A stretch of 64,000 bases of DNA, from contig NZ_VFYR02000002.1 of NCBI RefSeq assembly GCF_006489205.2, positions 737,352 to 801,351 of the forward strand, read 5' to 3'. The position numbers and the translations under genes were made by a program. The notes under the pieces were generated by a model. That model was not told the DNA's origin, searched no databases, and saw only the letters and a program-made list of their open reading frames with translations. Of this stretch, positions 25,291-34,729 are shown piece after piece (position 1 is the stretch's first letter; each line of letters begins with the position of its first letter). This DNA is from Brevibacterium sp. XM4083. Its GTDB lineage: Bacteria > Actinomycetota > Actinomycetes > Actinomycetales > Brevibacteriaceae.

Positions 25291-26486
25291 GGTCTCGTCT
25301 TCCGTGACAGCAGTCGGGCACCGGGATCCGTCGGCTGCAACGTGTTCGGAGTCTTACCCGCCTCCGGGGTCGCGCGCGGACCCATGACCGTGCCGGGGTG
25401 GGAGTCCTTCGCCGTGTGCGGATCGGAGGCCAGGAGGATGTTCACCCACTTCGCCCGCGGGTCGGCGTCGACGAGGAGGGCTTTGACGAGCAGGGTCGCC
25501 GGCAGGGCGAGCAGAGCGCCGAGCCAGCCGAGCACCCACACCCAGAAGAGCAGGGAGAGGAAGGACACGAGCGGGGTGACGCCGACGGATTCGCCCGTGA
25601 ACTTCGGCTGGATGATCGCCTGGATGACGAAGTTGAGGACCGAGTATGCGGCGATGACCCAGAGCGCCGACTGCCAGCCGCTGTCAACGAGGGCGAGCAG
25701 CGCCGGCGGGACGAGGCCGATGATGAACCCGATGTTGGGGATGTAGTTCGTGAGGAACGCGAGCACACCCCACACCCATACGAGCGGGACGTCGATGATC
25801 GCGAGCGCCACGACGTCGAGGACGGCGACGATGAGACCGAAGATCGTCGCCACCACCCAGTACCGGCGCACACCGCTGGCGAATCCGCCGAGCGCGGCGG
25901 CCAGCGACGGCTTCGCGTCGACGAGCATCGTCATCCGCTGGCCGATGCCCATCGAGTCCATCGCGACGAAGAAGACAGCCATGACGACGGTCGTGAGCAG
26001 TCCGGCGACGACGGAGACGTTGGTCAGCAGCGGGGTGACCGCATCGATGATCGACCGCGCATTGAACCCGCGCAGCTGGTCTTCGAGCACGCTCGAGGTC
26101 ACCCCGAGCTGCGAGAGCAGGGACATGAGACTGTGGTACGTCGAGACGATCTCGCTGCTGTAGCTCGGGATGAGCAGCACGAGTTCGGCGATCGACCAGG
26201 CCGTGAGCCCGAAGAACGCGACGATCATGCAGAGGACGAGGACGACGGAGATCACCGCGCCGATCGCCCCGGGCACCCGGTGCCGGGTGAGGAACTTCTG
26301 CAGCGGGTAGACGACGATGTAGAAGTTGAGCGCGAGGAAGACGGGCGCGACGATGTCCTGGAGTCCCCGGAAGAACGTCAGGGCATACGCGATGCCCGCG
26401 ATCGTCAGGGCGATGACGAGGGCTCTGGCCGGCGGGCGCGCATGCCATGGCTGCTGCTGACCTCGAGCCTGGGTGTCATCGCTCAA
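25281..26486 (-). CDS. AI-2E family transporter
   Basis: A 401-residue polytopic protein with the AI-2E transporter pattern: two early hydrophobic segments (ALVIALTIAGIAYALTFF and IVAPVFLALNFYIVVYPLQKFL), a long extracytoplasmic helical stretch, then the conserved second half with NYIPNIGFIIGLVPPALLALVD, VIQAIIQPKFTGESVGVTPLVSFLSLLFWVWVLGWLG and GALLALPATLLVKALL. Family members are permeases, some exporting AI-2 and some Na+/H+ antiporters. The start is TTG directly after the der stop codon, with GAGG seven bases upstream. It ends the long minus-strand run; the C-terminal 30 residues are a Pro/Thr-rich tail encoded partly by the adjacent repeat array. Confidence 0.82.
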   Translation of the reverse strand: MSDDTQARGQQQPWHARPPARALVIALTIAGIAYALTFFRGLQDIVAPVFLALNFYIVVYPLQKFLTRHRVPGAIGAVISVVLVLCMIVAFFGLTAWSIAELVLLIPSYSSEIVSTYHSLMSLLSQLGVTSSVLEDQLRGFNARSIIDAVTPLLTNVSVVAGLLTTVVMAVFFVAMDSMGIGQRMTMLVDAKPSLAAALGGFASGVRRYWVVATIFGLIVAVLDVVALAIIDVPLVWVWGVLAFLTNYIPNIGFIIGLVPPALLALVDSGWQSALWVIAAYSVLNFVIQAIIQPKFTGESVGVTPLVSFLSLLFWVWVLGWLGALLALPATLLVKALLVDADPRAKWVNILLASDPHTAKDSHPGTVMGPRATPEAGKTPNTLQPTDPGARLLSRKTRPGH

Positions 26487-27998
26487 CTACCGACCTCGTC
26501 TCTTCTCCCTGATGCGCATCGACAGCTCGATGGGGGTTCCCTCGAAGCCGAATGTCTCGCGCAGTCGCCTGATGATGAAACGACGATACCCCGGTTCAAG
26601 GAATCCTGTGGTGAAGAGCACGAATTTCGGCGGCCGGGACTGCGCCTGGGTGCCGAAGAGGATGCGCGGCTGCTTGCCGCCGCGGACCGGGTGGGGGTTC
26701 GCGGCGACGAGTTCGCCGAGGAACGCGTTGAGACGTCCGGTCGGGATGCGCTTGTCCCAGTTCTCCAGCGCCGTCTCCATCGCCGGGACGAGCTTCTCGG
26801 CGTGTCGGCCGGTCTTCGCGGAGATGTTGACCCGCGGCGCCCACGAGACATGCGCGAGGTCGCGTTCGATCTCGCGTTCGAGGTAGTAGCGGCGCTCCTC
26901 GTCGAGGAGGTCCCACTTGTTGAAGGCGAGGACGACGGCCCGACCCGCCTCGGCGGCGGTCGTGACGATGCGGACGTCCTGCTCGCTCAGCGGCTCCTGC
27001 GCCTCGAGGAGGACGACGGCCACCTCGGCTCGTTCCAGGGCCGTCTGCGTGCGCAGGGCGGCGTAGAAGTCGGCCCCGCTCGCCTGGTGGGCCCGCCGGC
27101 GGATGCCCGCCGTGTCGACGAAGCGCCACTGCTTGCCGCCGAGCTCGATGAGTTCATCGACGGGGTCGCGGGTCGTGCCCGCGACGTTGTCGACGAGCAC
27201 GCGCTCGGAGCCGACGAGCTTGTTGAGCAGGGAGGACTTGCCGACGTTGGGGCGCCCGACGAGCGCGACCCTGCGCGGGCCGCCCTCCTCGATGCGCGTC
27301 TCGACGGCGGAGACCTCGGGGAGTACGTCGATCGCCTCGTCGAGGAGGTCGGCGACGCCGCGGCCGTGGAGGGCCGAGACCGACCACGGCTGGCCGAGGC
27401 CGAGACCCCAGAGTTCGGCGGCCATGAGCTCGCCGCGCTCATCGTCGACCTTGTTCGCGGCGAGGATGACCGGTTTCTTCTTCTTCCGCAGCATCTTCAC
27501 GACCATCTCGTCGGTGGCCGTCGGGCCGGTCGTGGCGTCGACGACGAGGACGACGGCGTCGGCCATGTCGACGGCGACCTCGGACTGGATGGCGATCCGC
27601 GAGGCCATGCCCTTCGAATCGGAGTCCCAGCCGCCGGTGTCGACGAGGGTGAAGTCCTTGCCGTTCCACTCCGCGCGGTAGCTCACCCGGTCGCGGGTGA
27701 CCCCGGGAACGTCCTCGACGACGGCTTCCCGTCGGCCGAGGATGCGGTTGACGAGCGTCGACTTCCCGACGTTCGGACGGCCGACGATCGCGAGGACGGG
27801 ATCGGCCCCGTGTTCCTCCTCGTCCTCGACCTCGAAGCCGAGGGAGTCGAGCAGCGCCCGGTCGTCGTCTTCGAGCTCATAGCCCTCGAGGCCGGCCTCG
27901 AGCGCGGTCGCCCGCTGCTCGGCTTCCTCGTCGCTGATCTGCTCGAGACGCTCGGCCAGTGCCTCGTCGGGGGCCTCGTGGAATTCCTCTTCGGTCAT
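26487..27998 (-). CDS. der: Ribosome-assembly GTPase Der (EngA)
   Basis: The 503-residue protein has two tandem GTPase domains: [16 protein letters not shown] at about 73 with DTGGW and NKVD, and [16 protein letters not shown] at about 243 with DTAGIRRR and NKWD. A C-terminal KH-like domain ends in [11 protein letters not shown]. An acidic extension of about 65 residues precedes domain 1, as in other actinobacteria. Der acts in 50S subunit maturation. Its start overlaps the cmk stop (ATGA), as in the conserved rluB-cmk-der order. Confidence 0.96.
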   Translation of the reverse strand: MTEEEFHEAPDEALAERLEQISDEEAEQRATALEAGLEGYELEDDDRALLDSLGFEVEDEEEHGADPVLAIVGRPNVGKSTLVNRILGRREAVVEDVPGVTRDRVSYRAEWNGKDFTLVDTGGWDSDSKGMASRIAIQSEVAVDMADAVVLVVDATTGPTATDEMVVKMLRKKKKPVILAANKVDDERGELMAAELWGLGLGQPWSVSALHGRGVADLLDEAIDVLPEVSAVETRIEEGGPRRVALVGRPNVGKSSLLNKLVGSERVLVDNVAGTTRDPVDELIELGGKQWRFVDTAGIRRRAHQASGADFYAALRTQTALERAEVAVVLLEAQEPLSEQDVRIVTTAAEAGRAVVLAFNKWDLLDEERRYYLEREIERDLAHVSWAPRVNISAKTGRHAEKLVPAMETALENWDKRIPTGRLNAFLGELVAANPHPVRGGKQPRILFGTQAQSRPPKFVLFTTGFLEPGYRRFIIRRLRETFGFEGTPIELSMRIREKRRGR

Positions 27999-28654
27999 CG
28001 TGCTTCCTTCACCAGATCGAGCACGGTCGTGACGACCTGCTCGAAGTCGAGATCGCTCGTGTCGAGGGTGTGGACGCCGTCGGCGGCGGTGAGGAAGCTC
28101 GTCGTCGCCGAGTCCTTCGCATCACGGCCGGTCACCTGGGCCTGAGTCGCGGCGACCGCCTCGGCGTCGTCACTGCCGTGGAGCTCCTTGGCCCGGCGGG
28201 AGACGCGGACGTCGTCGCGGGCGGTCATGAGGAGCCGGACCTCGGCGTCGGGGGCGACGACGGTCGTGATGTCACGGCCCTCGACGACGACGCCCGGGGC
28301 GGCGGCTGCGATGATGTCGCGCTGACGTTCGATGAGCTCGCTCCGGGCGTCGGGGACGGCCGAGACCGTCTGGACGTTCTCGGAGACCTCGGGGCTGCGG
28401 ATCTCCTCGGTGACGTCGATGCCGTCGACGGACACGGAGAAGTCGTCGGGGTCCGTGGAGATCTCGAGGTCTGCGCCGCGGACCTGTTCGAGGACGTCGA
28501 CGGGATCGGTGACCCCGCGGTTGAGCGCCAGCCACGCCATCGCCCGGTACATCGCACCGGTGTCGAGGTAGGCGTAGCCGAGCCGGCGGGCGACCTCCTT
28601 CGCGGTGCTCGACTTGCCGACTCCGCTGGGTCCGTCGATGGCGACGACGCTCAT
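27995..28654 (-). CDS. cmk: Cytidylate kinase
   Basis: A 219-residue CMP kinase: P-loop [18 protein letters not shown] at residue 5, the substrate element [13 protein letters not shown] near 30, and [24 protein letters not shown] with the GRDI motif of CMP kinases near 125. It phosphorylates CMP and dCMP to the diphosphates for nucleotide synthesis. It overlaps der downstream and tyrA upstream by 4 bases each, so the three are translationally coupled. Confidence 0.95.
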   Translation of the reverse strand: MSVVAIDGPSGVGKSSTAKEVARRLGYAYLDTGAMYRAMAWLALNRGVTDPVDVLEQVRGADLEISTDPDDFSVSVDGIDVTEEIRSPEVSENVQTVSAVPDARSELIERQRDIIAAAAPGVVVEGRDITTVVAPDAEVRLLMTARDDVRVSRRAKELHGSDDAEAVAATQAQVTGRDAKDSATTSFLTAADGVHTLDTSDLDFEQVVTTVLDLVKEAR

Positions 28655-29748
28655 GTGGTTCCTTCCTTCTCGATGGCGGATTCGGGGATCCGCCATCCCA
28701 GTGACTGCAGTCCGTGTTCGAGTTCGTTCGCGTTCGCCGGCATCACCGAGACGTCGACGATGCCGAGCCGGCGCCCGGGCGCGTGGTCCATCCGGAAGTC
28801 CTCGACGTTGATGCCGAGGTCCCCGATGTCCTTGAACAGGGAGGCCAGCGTCCCCGGGGTGTCGGGGATGAGGACCGTGACGACAGCATATGCGGTCGGC
28901 GCCTGTCCGTGCTTGCCGGGGATCCGGTCGTGACCTTCGTTGCCGAAGGCGATCGTCCGCGCGATCACCCCGGTCGAGCCGGGACCGAGGGCGAGCGCGT
29001 CGATGACGGCGTCGAGTTCGCCGCGCAGGGCGACGAGCACGGCCCGGACCTCCTCGGCGTTGCCGGAGAGGATCTGCGTCCACAGACCCGGATCCGAGGC
29101 GGCGATGCGGGTGACGTCGCGCAGTCCCTGCCCGGCCAGGGCCACCTCGTCGAGCGGGGCGTGGCGCAGCTGGGAGGCGACGAGGGAGGACACGACCTGC
29201 GGGACGTGGGAGACCTTCGCGACGGCGGCATCGTGGATCCGGGGGTCGAGGTGGGTGACCGAGGCGCCGGTCGCCTCGGCCATCTCCTCGACAGCGGTCA
29301 GCCGGGCAGCCGGGGTGTCCTCATCGGAGCAGATCACCCACGGGCGGGCGATGAAGAGGTCGGGCCGCGCCGCGATCGCCCCGGACTTCTCCCGCCCGGC
29401 CATCGGGTGGCAGCCGATGTAGCGGTCGAGGGCATCACCGGTGACGAGCTCCCGGACGGTCTCGAGCAGGCGGGTCTTGATGCTCGCGACGTCGGTGACG
29501 GTGGCGCTCGGGTACGTGGTCAGCGCCGCGGCGATGACGCCGGCGGCAACATCGGGCGGGGTGGCGACGACGACGATGTCGGGGTCGGGTGCCGTGCCGG
29601 GTGCGACCGGCTCACCGGCGCCGAGGTCGGAGGCGAGCTGCTGCGCGGTCGGGGACGTGTCCTCGAGGGTGACGCTGTACCCGCGTCCGCGCAGGGCAAG
29701 GCCGAGGCTCGCACCGAGCAGCCCGGTGCCGATGATGTGGATCCTCAC
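28651..29748 (-). CDS. tyrA: Prephenate dehydrogenase with ACT domain
   Basis: A 365-residue protein with an N-terminal NAD(P) fold (HIIGTGLLGASLGLALRGRGY), the TyrA signature IGCHPMAGREKSG with the substrate-binding His near residue 130, and HLDPRIHDAAVAKVSHVPQVVSSLVA in the helical dimer domain. The last 75 residues (AYAVVTVLIPDTPGTLASLFKDIGDLGINVEDFRM) are an ACT domain, a likely tyrosine-feedback site. It makes 4-hydroxyphenylpyruvate for tyrosine. Its place between rluB and cmk is common in Micrococcales and differs from Mycobacterium. Confidence 0.93.
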   Translation of the reverse strand: MRIHIIGTGLLGASLGLALRGRGYSVTLEDTSPTAQQLASDLGAGEPVAPGTAPDPDIVVVATPPDVAAGVIAAALTTYPSATVTDVASIKTRLLETVRELVTGDALDRYIGCHPMAGREKSGAIAARPDLFIARPWVICSDEDTPAARLTAVEEMAEATGASVTHLDPRIHDAAVAKVSHVPQVVSSLVASQLRHAPLDEVALAGQGLRDVTRIAASDPGLWTQILSGNAEEVRAVLVALRGELDAVIDALALGPGSTGVIARTIAFGNEGHDRIPGKHGQAPTAYAVVTVLIPDTPGTLASLFKDIGDLGINVEDFRMDHAPGRRLGIVDVSVMPANANELEHGLQSLGWRIPESAIEKEGTT

Positions 29749-30581
29749 AGGTCGACGGCTTCGAAGAGCTCCCCGACCTCGTCGGAGCGCAGCGGGCGGA
29801 TCTTGCCCTGCCGCTGTTCGGCGAGCGAGATCGGGCCGAACTTCGTGCGCACGAGCCGTTCGACGGGGTTGCCGATCGCGGCGAGCAGGCGGCGGACGAC
29901 GCGGTTGCGTCCCGAATGGAGGGTGAGTTCGACGACGGAGCGGCCCGGGGTGGAGTCGACGAGGCGGAACTCGTCGACCTTGACGATGCCGTCGTCGAGT
30001 TCGATGCCGGCCTTGAGCCGGGCCGAGGCGTCCTTCGCGAGCTGACCCTTGACCTGCGCGAGGTAGGTCTTGGGGATCTCGTAGCGGGGGTGGGCGAGCC
30101 GGTTCGACAACTCTCCGTCATTGGTCAGGAGGATGAGGCCCTCGGTGTCCGTGTCGAGGCGCCCGACGTGGAAGATCCGCTCGGCGCGGTTGCCGACGTA
30201 GTCGGCCAGGGACTTCCGCCCTTCGGGGTCCTTCATCGTCGAGACGACGCCCGCGGGCTTGTTGAGGGCGAGGTAGATCTTCTGCGGGCTCGTCGAGATC
30301 CGCAGGGTGTCGACGTAGACGGACTGGGTGTCCGGGTCGATGCGGGTGCCGAGTTCGGTGACGACGCTGCCGTCGACCTCGACCCGACCGTCGAGGATGA
30401 GCTGCTCGCACGCGCGCCGGGACCCCAGCCCCGCCTCGGCGAGGACCTTCTGCAGTCGCACTCCCCCGCTGACATGGGCGTCGCCGCCCTTCGCGCCGGT
30501 GCTGGCGCGCTGCTTGCGGCTCGGTCGGTTGCTGCGCCCGCCGGGCGCCCTGGGATCGCGGTAGGGACTCATGGGGTCCAT
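29745..30581 (-). CDS. rluB: 23S rRNA pseudouridine synthase (RluB family)
   Basis: Residues 1-38 are a basic, Arg/Ser/Gly-rich extension. An S4 domain follows (VRLQKVLAEAGLGSRRACEQLILDGRVEVDG), and then the RsuA/RluB catalytic domain with YLALNKPAGVVSTMKDPEG and the catalytic Asp in HVGRLDTDTEGLILLTNDGELSNRL near residue 145. It isomerises a uridine in helix 80-90 of 23S rRNA. ATG alternatives at 30581 and 30572 are close. The start of tyrA overlaps its stop. Confidence 0.93.
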   Translation of the reverse strand: MDPMSPYRDPRAPGGRSNRPSRKQRASTGAKGGDAHVSGGVRLQKVLAEAGLGSRRACEQLILDGRVEVDGSVVTELGTRIDPDTQSVYVDTLRISTSPQKIYLALNKPAGVVSTMKDPEGRKSLADYVGNRAERIFHVGRLDTDTEGLILLTNDGELSNRLAHPRYEIPKTYLAQVKGQLAKDASARLKAGIELDDGIVKVDEFRLVDSTPGRSVVELTLHSGRNRVVRRLLAAIGNPVERLVRTKFGPISLAEQRQGKIRPLRSDEVGELFEAVDL

Positions 30582-30590
30582 TGTCTCAAA

Positions 30591-31202
30591 TCAAACGTCG
30601 TCTGGTGACATCTCGTCGCCGACTGTGGCGAGGACCTCGGTCTCGTCGGCGCCGAGTTCCTCGAGGTCGGAGTCCTCGGGCAGGTACGGGGCGATGTCGG
30701 GGAGGTCGTCGAGGCTCTGCATGCCGAGCGCATCGAGGAACTGGTGGGTCGTCGTGTAGAGGAGCGCCGAGGTGGTCGCCTCCTTCCCGGCTTCGACGAT
30801 GAGTCCGCGCAGCAGCAGGGTGCGGATGACGCCGTCGACGCTGACCCCGCGGATCGCGGCGATCCGCGGCCGGGAGATCGGCTGCCGGTAGGCGATGACG
30901 GCGAGCGTCTCGAGGGCGGCCTGGGAGAGCTTCGCGCTCTGCCCGGCGGTGAGGAAGTCCTTGACGACGTCGTGGTAGTCGCCGCGGGAGAAGATGCGGA
31001 AGCCTCCGGCCACGGCCCGGATCTCGAAGCCGCGCTGCCGGCGCTGCTCGTCGCCGTCGTAGTCGCGGGAGAGCTCCTCGATCGCCGTCATCACGGTGTC
31101 CTCGTCGATGCCGAGGGCCGCGGCGAGCTCCGCGGGCGAGACCGCTGAGTCGCTGACCATGAGGACGGCTTCGATGCCGCCGAGGATCTCATCGTCGATC
31201 AT
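30591..31202 (-). CDS. scpB: Segregation and condensation protein B
   Basis: A 203-residue protein with the two winged-helix domains of ScpB: ILGGIEAVLMVSDSAVSPAELAAALG at the start and LSQAALETLAVIAYRQPISRPRIAAIRGVSVDGVIRTLLLRGLI in the middle, the latter nearly invariant in the family. ScpB dimers bind ScpA and Smc to form the condensin that organises the chromosome. It overlaps scpA by 4 bases. The acidic C-terminal tail is typical. Confidence 0.95.
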   Translation of the reverse strand: MIDDEILGGIEAVLMVSDSAVSPAELAAALGIDEDTVMTAIEELSRDYDGDEQRRQRGFEIRAVAGGFRIFSRGDYHDVVKDFLTAGQSAKLSQAALETLAVIAYRQPISRPRIAAIRGVSVDGVIRTLLLRGLIVEAGKEATTSALLYTTTHQFLDALGMQSLDDLPDIAPYLPEDSDLEELGADETEVLATVGDEMSPDDV

Positions 31203-32155
31203 TGCCCGTCCTCGCTCTCGTCGTCCGTGGGCACAGCGTCGTCGTCCTCGTCGTTCACAGAGTCATCCGCCGAGGCGGTGCCCGGTGCGTCGTGCCGCGC
31301 GTCGTCGTCCTCGTCGGCGCTCCATGTCCCCTCGGTGCGCAGATCGACCCCGTCCTCCGGGGTCTCGGTGCGGGTGATGAGGAGTCGGCCGAGCGGTTCG
31401 TCCTGGTCGAAGTCGCAGAGGCCGACCTTGAAGAGCTCGAGGAGGGCGAGGAACCGTGCGACGACGACGAGGGTGTTCTCCGCGGTGTCGAGGAGCTCCT
31501 GGAAGTCGAGCTCGCCGGCGCGCAGCAGCCCGAGGATGTGTCCGCGCTGCTCGGAGACGCTGACGAGCGGCAGGTGGATGTGGTCGACGGCGACCGTCGG
31601 CGGGGTGTGGTCGCGCTGGAGGACGGTGGCGAAGAGACCGGCGAGCTCGCCGGGTCCGATGCGGATCTCCAGCGGCGGCAGGACGTCCTGGAACTCTGCG
31701 TCGAGACCGACGTCGCGGGGCACGCGGATGGCCCCGGCGGTCATCGCCTCGGCGAAGTGGGCGCTGACGGACTTGTACGCCCGGTACTGGAGGAGCCTGG
31801 CGAAGAGGAGGTCGCGGGCCTCGAGGAGTTCGAGGTCGAGCTCCTCCTCCCCCTCCTCGTGCGGCAGCAGCCGTGCGGTCTTGAGGTCGAGCAGGGTGGC
31901 GGCGACGAGGAGGAACTGGGAGATCTCCGCGAGGTCGGCGGCACCGTCGCGGTCCCCGCCGGAGCGCAGACTCGTCGTGTACGCGATGAACTCGTCGGTC
32001 ACCTCGGCGAGGGCGATCTCCGTGATGTCGAGACGGCGTTTCGAGATGAGACCGAGCAACAGGTCGAAGGGACCGGAGAAGTTCTCCAGTTCGACCTGGA
32101 AGCCCGTGGGCGCGTCCCCGGTGCCGGAATCCCCGGTGCTCGATTCCTCAGGCAT
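31199..32155 (-). CDS. scpA: Segregation and condensation protein A
   Basis: A 318-residue kleisin: the N-terminal FQVELENFSGPFDLLLGLISKRRLDITEIALAEVTDEF (read from residue 19) is the ScpA signature that binds the Smc neck, and the C-terminal winged helix (HLPLVSVSEQRGHILGLLRAGELDFQELL through VVARFLALLELFKVGLCDFDQ) binds the Smc head. A disordered acidic tail of about 60 residues follows (DEDDDARHDAPGTASADD). It is the partner of the adjacent scpB product. Confidence 0.95.
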   Translation of the reverse strand: MPEESSTGDSGTGDAPTGFQVELENFSGPFDLLLGLISKRRLDITEIALAEVTDEFIAYTTSLRSGGDRDGAADLAEISQFLLVAATLLDLKTARLLPHEEGEEELDLELLEARDLLFARLLQYRAYKSVSAHFAEAMTAGAIRVPRDVGLDAEFQDVLPPLEIRIGPGELAGLFATVLQRDHTPPTVAVDHIHLPLVSVSEQRGHILGLLRAGELDFQELLDTAENTLVVVARFLALLELFKVGLCDFDQDEPLGRLLITRTETPEDGVDLRTEGTWSADEDDDARHDAPGTASADDSVNDEDDDAVPTDDESEDGQ

Positions 32156-32178
32156 GGCGTCCGCGGTGACGGTCTCGC

Positions 32179-33036
32179 TCAGGGCGCGCCTCCGCGGGCG
32201 ATGAGCTCACGGGCGAGCCTGCGGTACGCCTCGGATCCGGGGTGCTTGGGGGCGAAGCTGGTGATCGGCTCGGCGGCGACGGAGGCGTCGGGGAACTTCA
32301 CGGTGCGGTTGATGACGGTGTCGAAGACCTTGTCCTCGAACGCCTCGGAGACCCGGCTCATCACCTCTTTCGAGTGCAGGGTCCGCGAGTCGAACATCGT
32401 CGCGAGGATCCCGTCGACCTCGAGGGAGGGGTTGAGGCGGTCCTGGACCTTCTCGATCGTCTCGACGAGGAGGGCGACGCCGCGCAGGGCGAAGAACTCC
32501 GTCTCGAGCGGGATGATGACGCCGTGGGAGGCGGTGAGCGCGTTGACGGTCAGCAGGCCGAGCGAGGGCTGGCAGTCGATGAGGACGACGTCGTACTCGC
32601 CGGCGACCTTGGCAAGGACGCGGGAGAGGACCTGTTCGCGGGCGACTTCGCCGACGAGCTGGACTTCGGCCGCGGAGAGGTCGATGTTCGCCGGCAGGAC
32701 GTCGATGTAGTCGAACTCGGTCTCGACGATGACGTCGTGCGGGTCGAGGCGCGGGTTCATCAGCAGGTTGTAGATGCTGATGTCGAGGTCGTAGGGGTTG
32801 ATGCCGAGCCCCACCGACAGGGCGCCCTGCGGGTCGAAGTCGACGAGGAGGACCTTGCGGCCGTACGCGGCCAGGGAGGCGCCCAAGTTGATCGACGACG
32901 TCGTCTTCCCGACCCCGCCCTTCTGGTTGACCATGGCGATGATGCGTGCGGGCCCGTGCGAGTCCAGCGGGGCGGGTTCGGCGAAGTCGTCGACGCTCTT
33001 CGCTGCGGGGAGATCCAACGCCTGTTGCGGATTCAT
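32179..33036 (-). CDS. ParA/Soj-family ATPase
   Basis: The protein (285 residues from ATG 33036) carries a deviant Walker A, IIAMVNQKGGVGKTTSSINLG, a switch Asp in VLLVDFDPQGALS and a Walker B strand in YDVVLIDCQPSLGLLTVNAL. It is the ScpAB-linked ParA (Rv1708 type), not the oriC-proximal partition ParA, and no parB follows. A role with condensin in chromosome arrangement is inferred from conserved linkage. The frame extends to 33072, but AAAGGTGG upstream of 33036 supports the shorter form; GTG 33039 is equally possible. Confidence 0.88.
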   Translation of the reverse strand: MNPQQALDLPAAKSVDDFAEPAPLDSHGPARIIAMVNQKGGVGKTTSSINLGASLAAYGRKVLLVDFDPQGALSVGLGINPYDLDISIYNLLMNPRLDPHDVIVETEFDYIDVLPANIDLSAAEVQLVGEVAREQVLSRVLAKVAGEYDVVLIDCQPSLGLLTVNALTASHGVIIPLETEFFALRGVALLVETIEKVQDRLNPSLEVDGILATMFDSRTLHSKEVMSRVSEAFEDKVFDTVINRTVKFPDASVAAEPITSFAPKHPGSEAYRRLARELIARGGAP

Positions 33037-33076
33037 CACTCGGTCGGCCACCTTTCGTTGCGTGCTGTGCACAACC

Positions 33077-34024
33077 CTACCGCGCTCGGGGGTGCGAGGT
33101 GGCGTAGACCTCGCGCAATGTTTCCTCCGACACCTTCGTGTAGATCTGCGTCGTCGTCACCGAGGCGTGCCCGAGCAGCTCCTGGACGACGCGGATGTCC
33201 GCCCCGCCCTCGAGGAGGTGGGTGGCGAAGGAATGGCGGAACGTGTGCGGGGAGACCTCGGTCTCGAGTCCGGCGAGTTCCCCGGCGGCGACGACGATCT
33301 TCCACGCCGTCTGCCGCGACATCCGCGTGCCGCGGGCGTTGAGGAAGAGTGCCCCGGCCGGCGCGCCGGAGGCCGCCTTCGCCGCCATCGCCGGGCGCAC
33401 GCGTGTCACCCAGGCCCCGAGGGCCGCGGCGGCATGGGATCCGAACGGGACGATCCGCTCCTTCCCGCCCTTGCCGTAGAGGCGGATGAGCCCGGTCTCG
33501 AGGTCGAGGTCGTCGAGGTCGGCGCCGACGGCTTCGGAGATGCGCGCCCCGGTCGCGTAGAGGAGTTCGAGGAGGGCAGCGGCCCGCAGCTGCGCCGGCT
33601 CCTCTCCCGCCGTCGTCGCGAGCATCGCCTCGACTGCGGACACGGACAGCGCCTTCGGCAGCCGCAGGCCCTCCCGCGGCGGACTGACCTCGGACGCGGG
33701 GTCGGTGTCGGCGAGCCCGTCGGCATGGGCGAAGGCATGGAAGCGGCGGACCGCGACGAGGGCACGGGCCCGGGTCCGCGGAGCGAGGCCCGAATCCTGG
33801 AGATGGAGCGCGAAGTCCTCGATGTGCGTACGGGTCACCTCGCCGAGGCGGCCGATCCCCTGCGCCGCCAGCCACGTCCCGTACCGGCCGAGGTCACGGG
33901 CGTAGGCGTCGATGGAGTTGAGTGAGAGACCGCGTTCGAAGCGCAGCGCGCCGAGGTAACCGGCGAAGGCGCGCTCGAGCGCCGCGGGCAGGTCGGGAAG
34001 GAGTTCGGCACCGTGCCTGGCCAT
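33077..34024 (-). CDS. xerD: Tyrosine recombinase XerD
   Basis: A 315-residue recombinase with an N-terminal SAM-like core-binding domain ([29 protein letters not shown]) and a catalytic domain with the first Arg in [42 protein letters not shown] and the Tyr nucleophile in TTTQIYTKV. It resolves chromosome dimers at dif with XerC. Location between Nudix and the ParA/scp genes is conserved in Actinobacteria, so it is the housekeeping enzyme, not an integrase. Confidence 0.95.
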   Translation of the reverse strand: MARHGAELLPDLPAALERAFAGYLGALRFERGLSLNSIDAYARDLGRYGTWLAAQGIGRLGEVTRTHIEDFALHLQDSGLAPRTRARALVAVRRFHAFAHADGLADTDPASEVSPPREGLRLPKALSVSAVEAMLATTAGEEPAQLRAAALLELLYATGARISEAVGADLDDLDLETGLIRLYGKGGKERIVPFGSHAAAALGAWVTRVRPAMAAKAASGAPAGALFLNARGTRMSRQTAWKIVVAAGELAGLETEVSPHTFRHSFATHLLEGGADIRVVQELLGHASVTTTQIYTKVSEETLREVYATSHPRAR

Positions 34025-34030
34025 GCCGGC

Positions 34031-34717
34031 TCAGGACTCAGCCGACGGCGGGGCCGAGATCGATCCGGCCGGGGGCGCGTCGCGTCCGTCGACGAGGAGC
34101 CGGGGCGCGTCGACCGGACGTGTGGGTGCGCTCTCGCCTGCCGCCTCGCGGCGGACGACGTTGGCGACCTGGAGGATCGCGAGCTGGGCCACGGAGTTCG
34201 TCAGGCGGCCGTCGGCGATCGCCGCGAGCGCCTCGTCGAGGTCGACCCAGCGGTAGACGAAGCCGGCCTCCTCGTCGCTGCGCTCATGCCGGTCGGCGGC
34301 GGCCACCGGGGTGAGGTCGCGGGCGAGGTAGAGCCGCATCGTCTCACTGCTGCCGCCCGGGGAGAGCACGGAGTCCGAGAGCACCCGCCACGATCCGGCA
34401 CGCAGGTCGGCCTCCTCGGCGAGCTCCCGCTGCGCGGCCGTGAGCGGGTCCTCGCCGGGAATGTCGAGGAGTCCTGCCGGCACCTCCCAGAGCCGGGCCC
34501 GGACGGGATGGCGGTACTGCTGGACGAGGAGGATCTGGTTCTCCTCGTTCAGGCACGCCACGGCCACGGCACCCGTGTGCGCCATGAGGTCGCGCACGAG
34601 TCCCGTGGCTTCGGGCAGGTCGAAGGTCTCGCGCCGGATCGACCACACGGCACCCTGGTACGCCTCGGTCGATGCAGTGATCTCCGGGGTGAACGGGATG
34701 TCGTGGAGGTCATTCAC
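34031..34717 (-). CDS. Nudix hydrolase (ADP-ribose pyrophosphatase-like)
   Basis: A 228-residue protein containing a Nudix box, GLLDIPGEDPLTAAQRELAEEADL, in the pattern Gx5Ex7REUxEExGU with the last G replaced by D/L context, preceded by the QQYRHPVRARLWEVPAG stretch typical of ADP-ribose pyrophosphatases. It is the Rv1700 homologue by position, adjacent to pyrG and xerD. The C-terminal 35 residues are Pro/Ala-rich and probably disordered. Confidence 0.88.
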   Translation of the reverse strand: MNDLHDIPFTPEITASTEAYQGAVWSIRRETFDLPEATGLVRDLMAHTGAVAVACLNEENQILLVQQYRHPVRARLWEVPAGLLDIPGEDPLTAAQRELAEEADLRAGSWRVLSDSVLSPGGSSETMRLYLARDLTPVAAADRHERSDEEAGFVYRWVDLDEALAAIADGRLTNSVAQLAILQVANVVRREAAGESAPTRPVDAPRLLVDGRDAPPAGSISAPPSAES

Positions 34718-34729
34718 CGGCGCGGTCCC

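Noticed and set aside
33077..34024. Phage integrase
   Set aside because: Conserved location beside scpA, ParA and the Nudix gene and its domain structure fit XerD.
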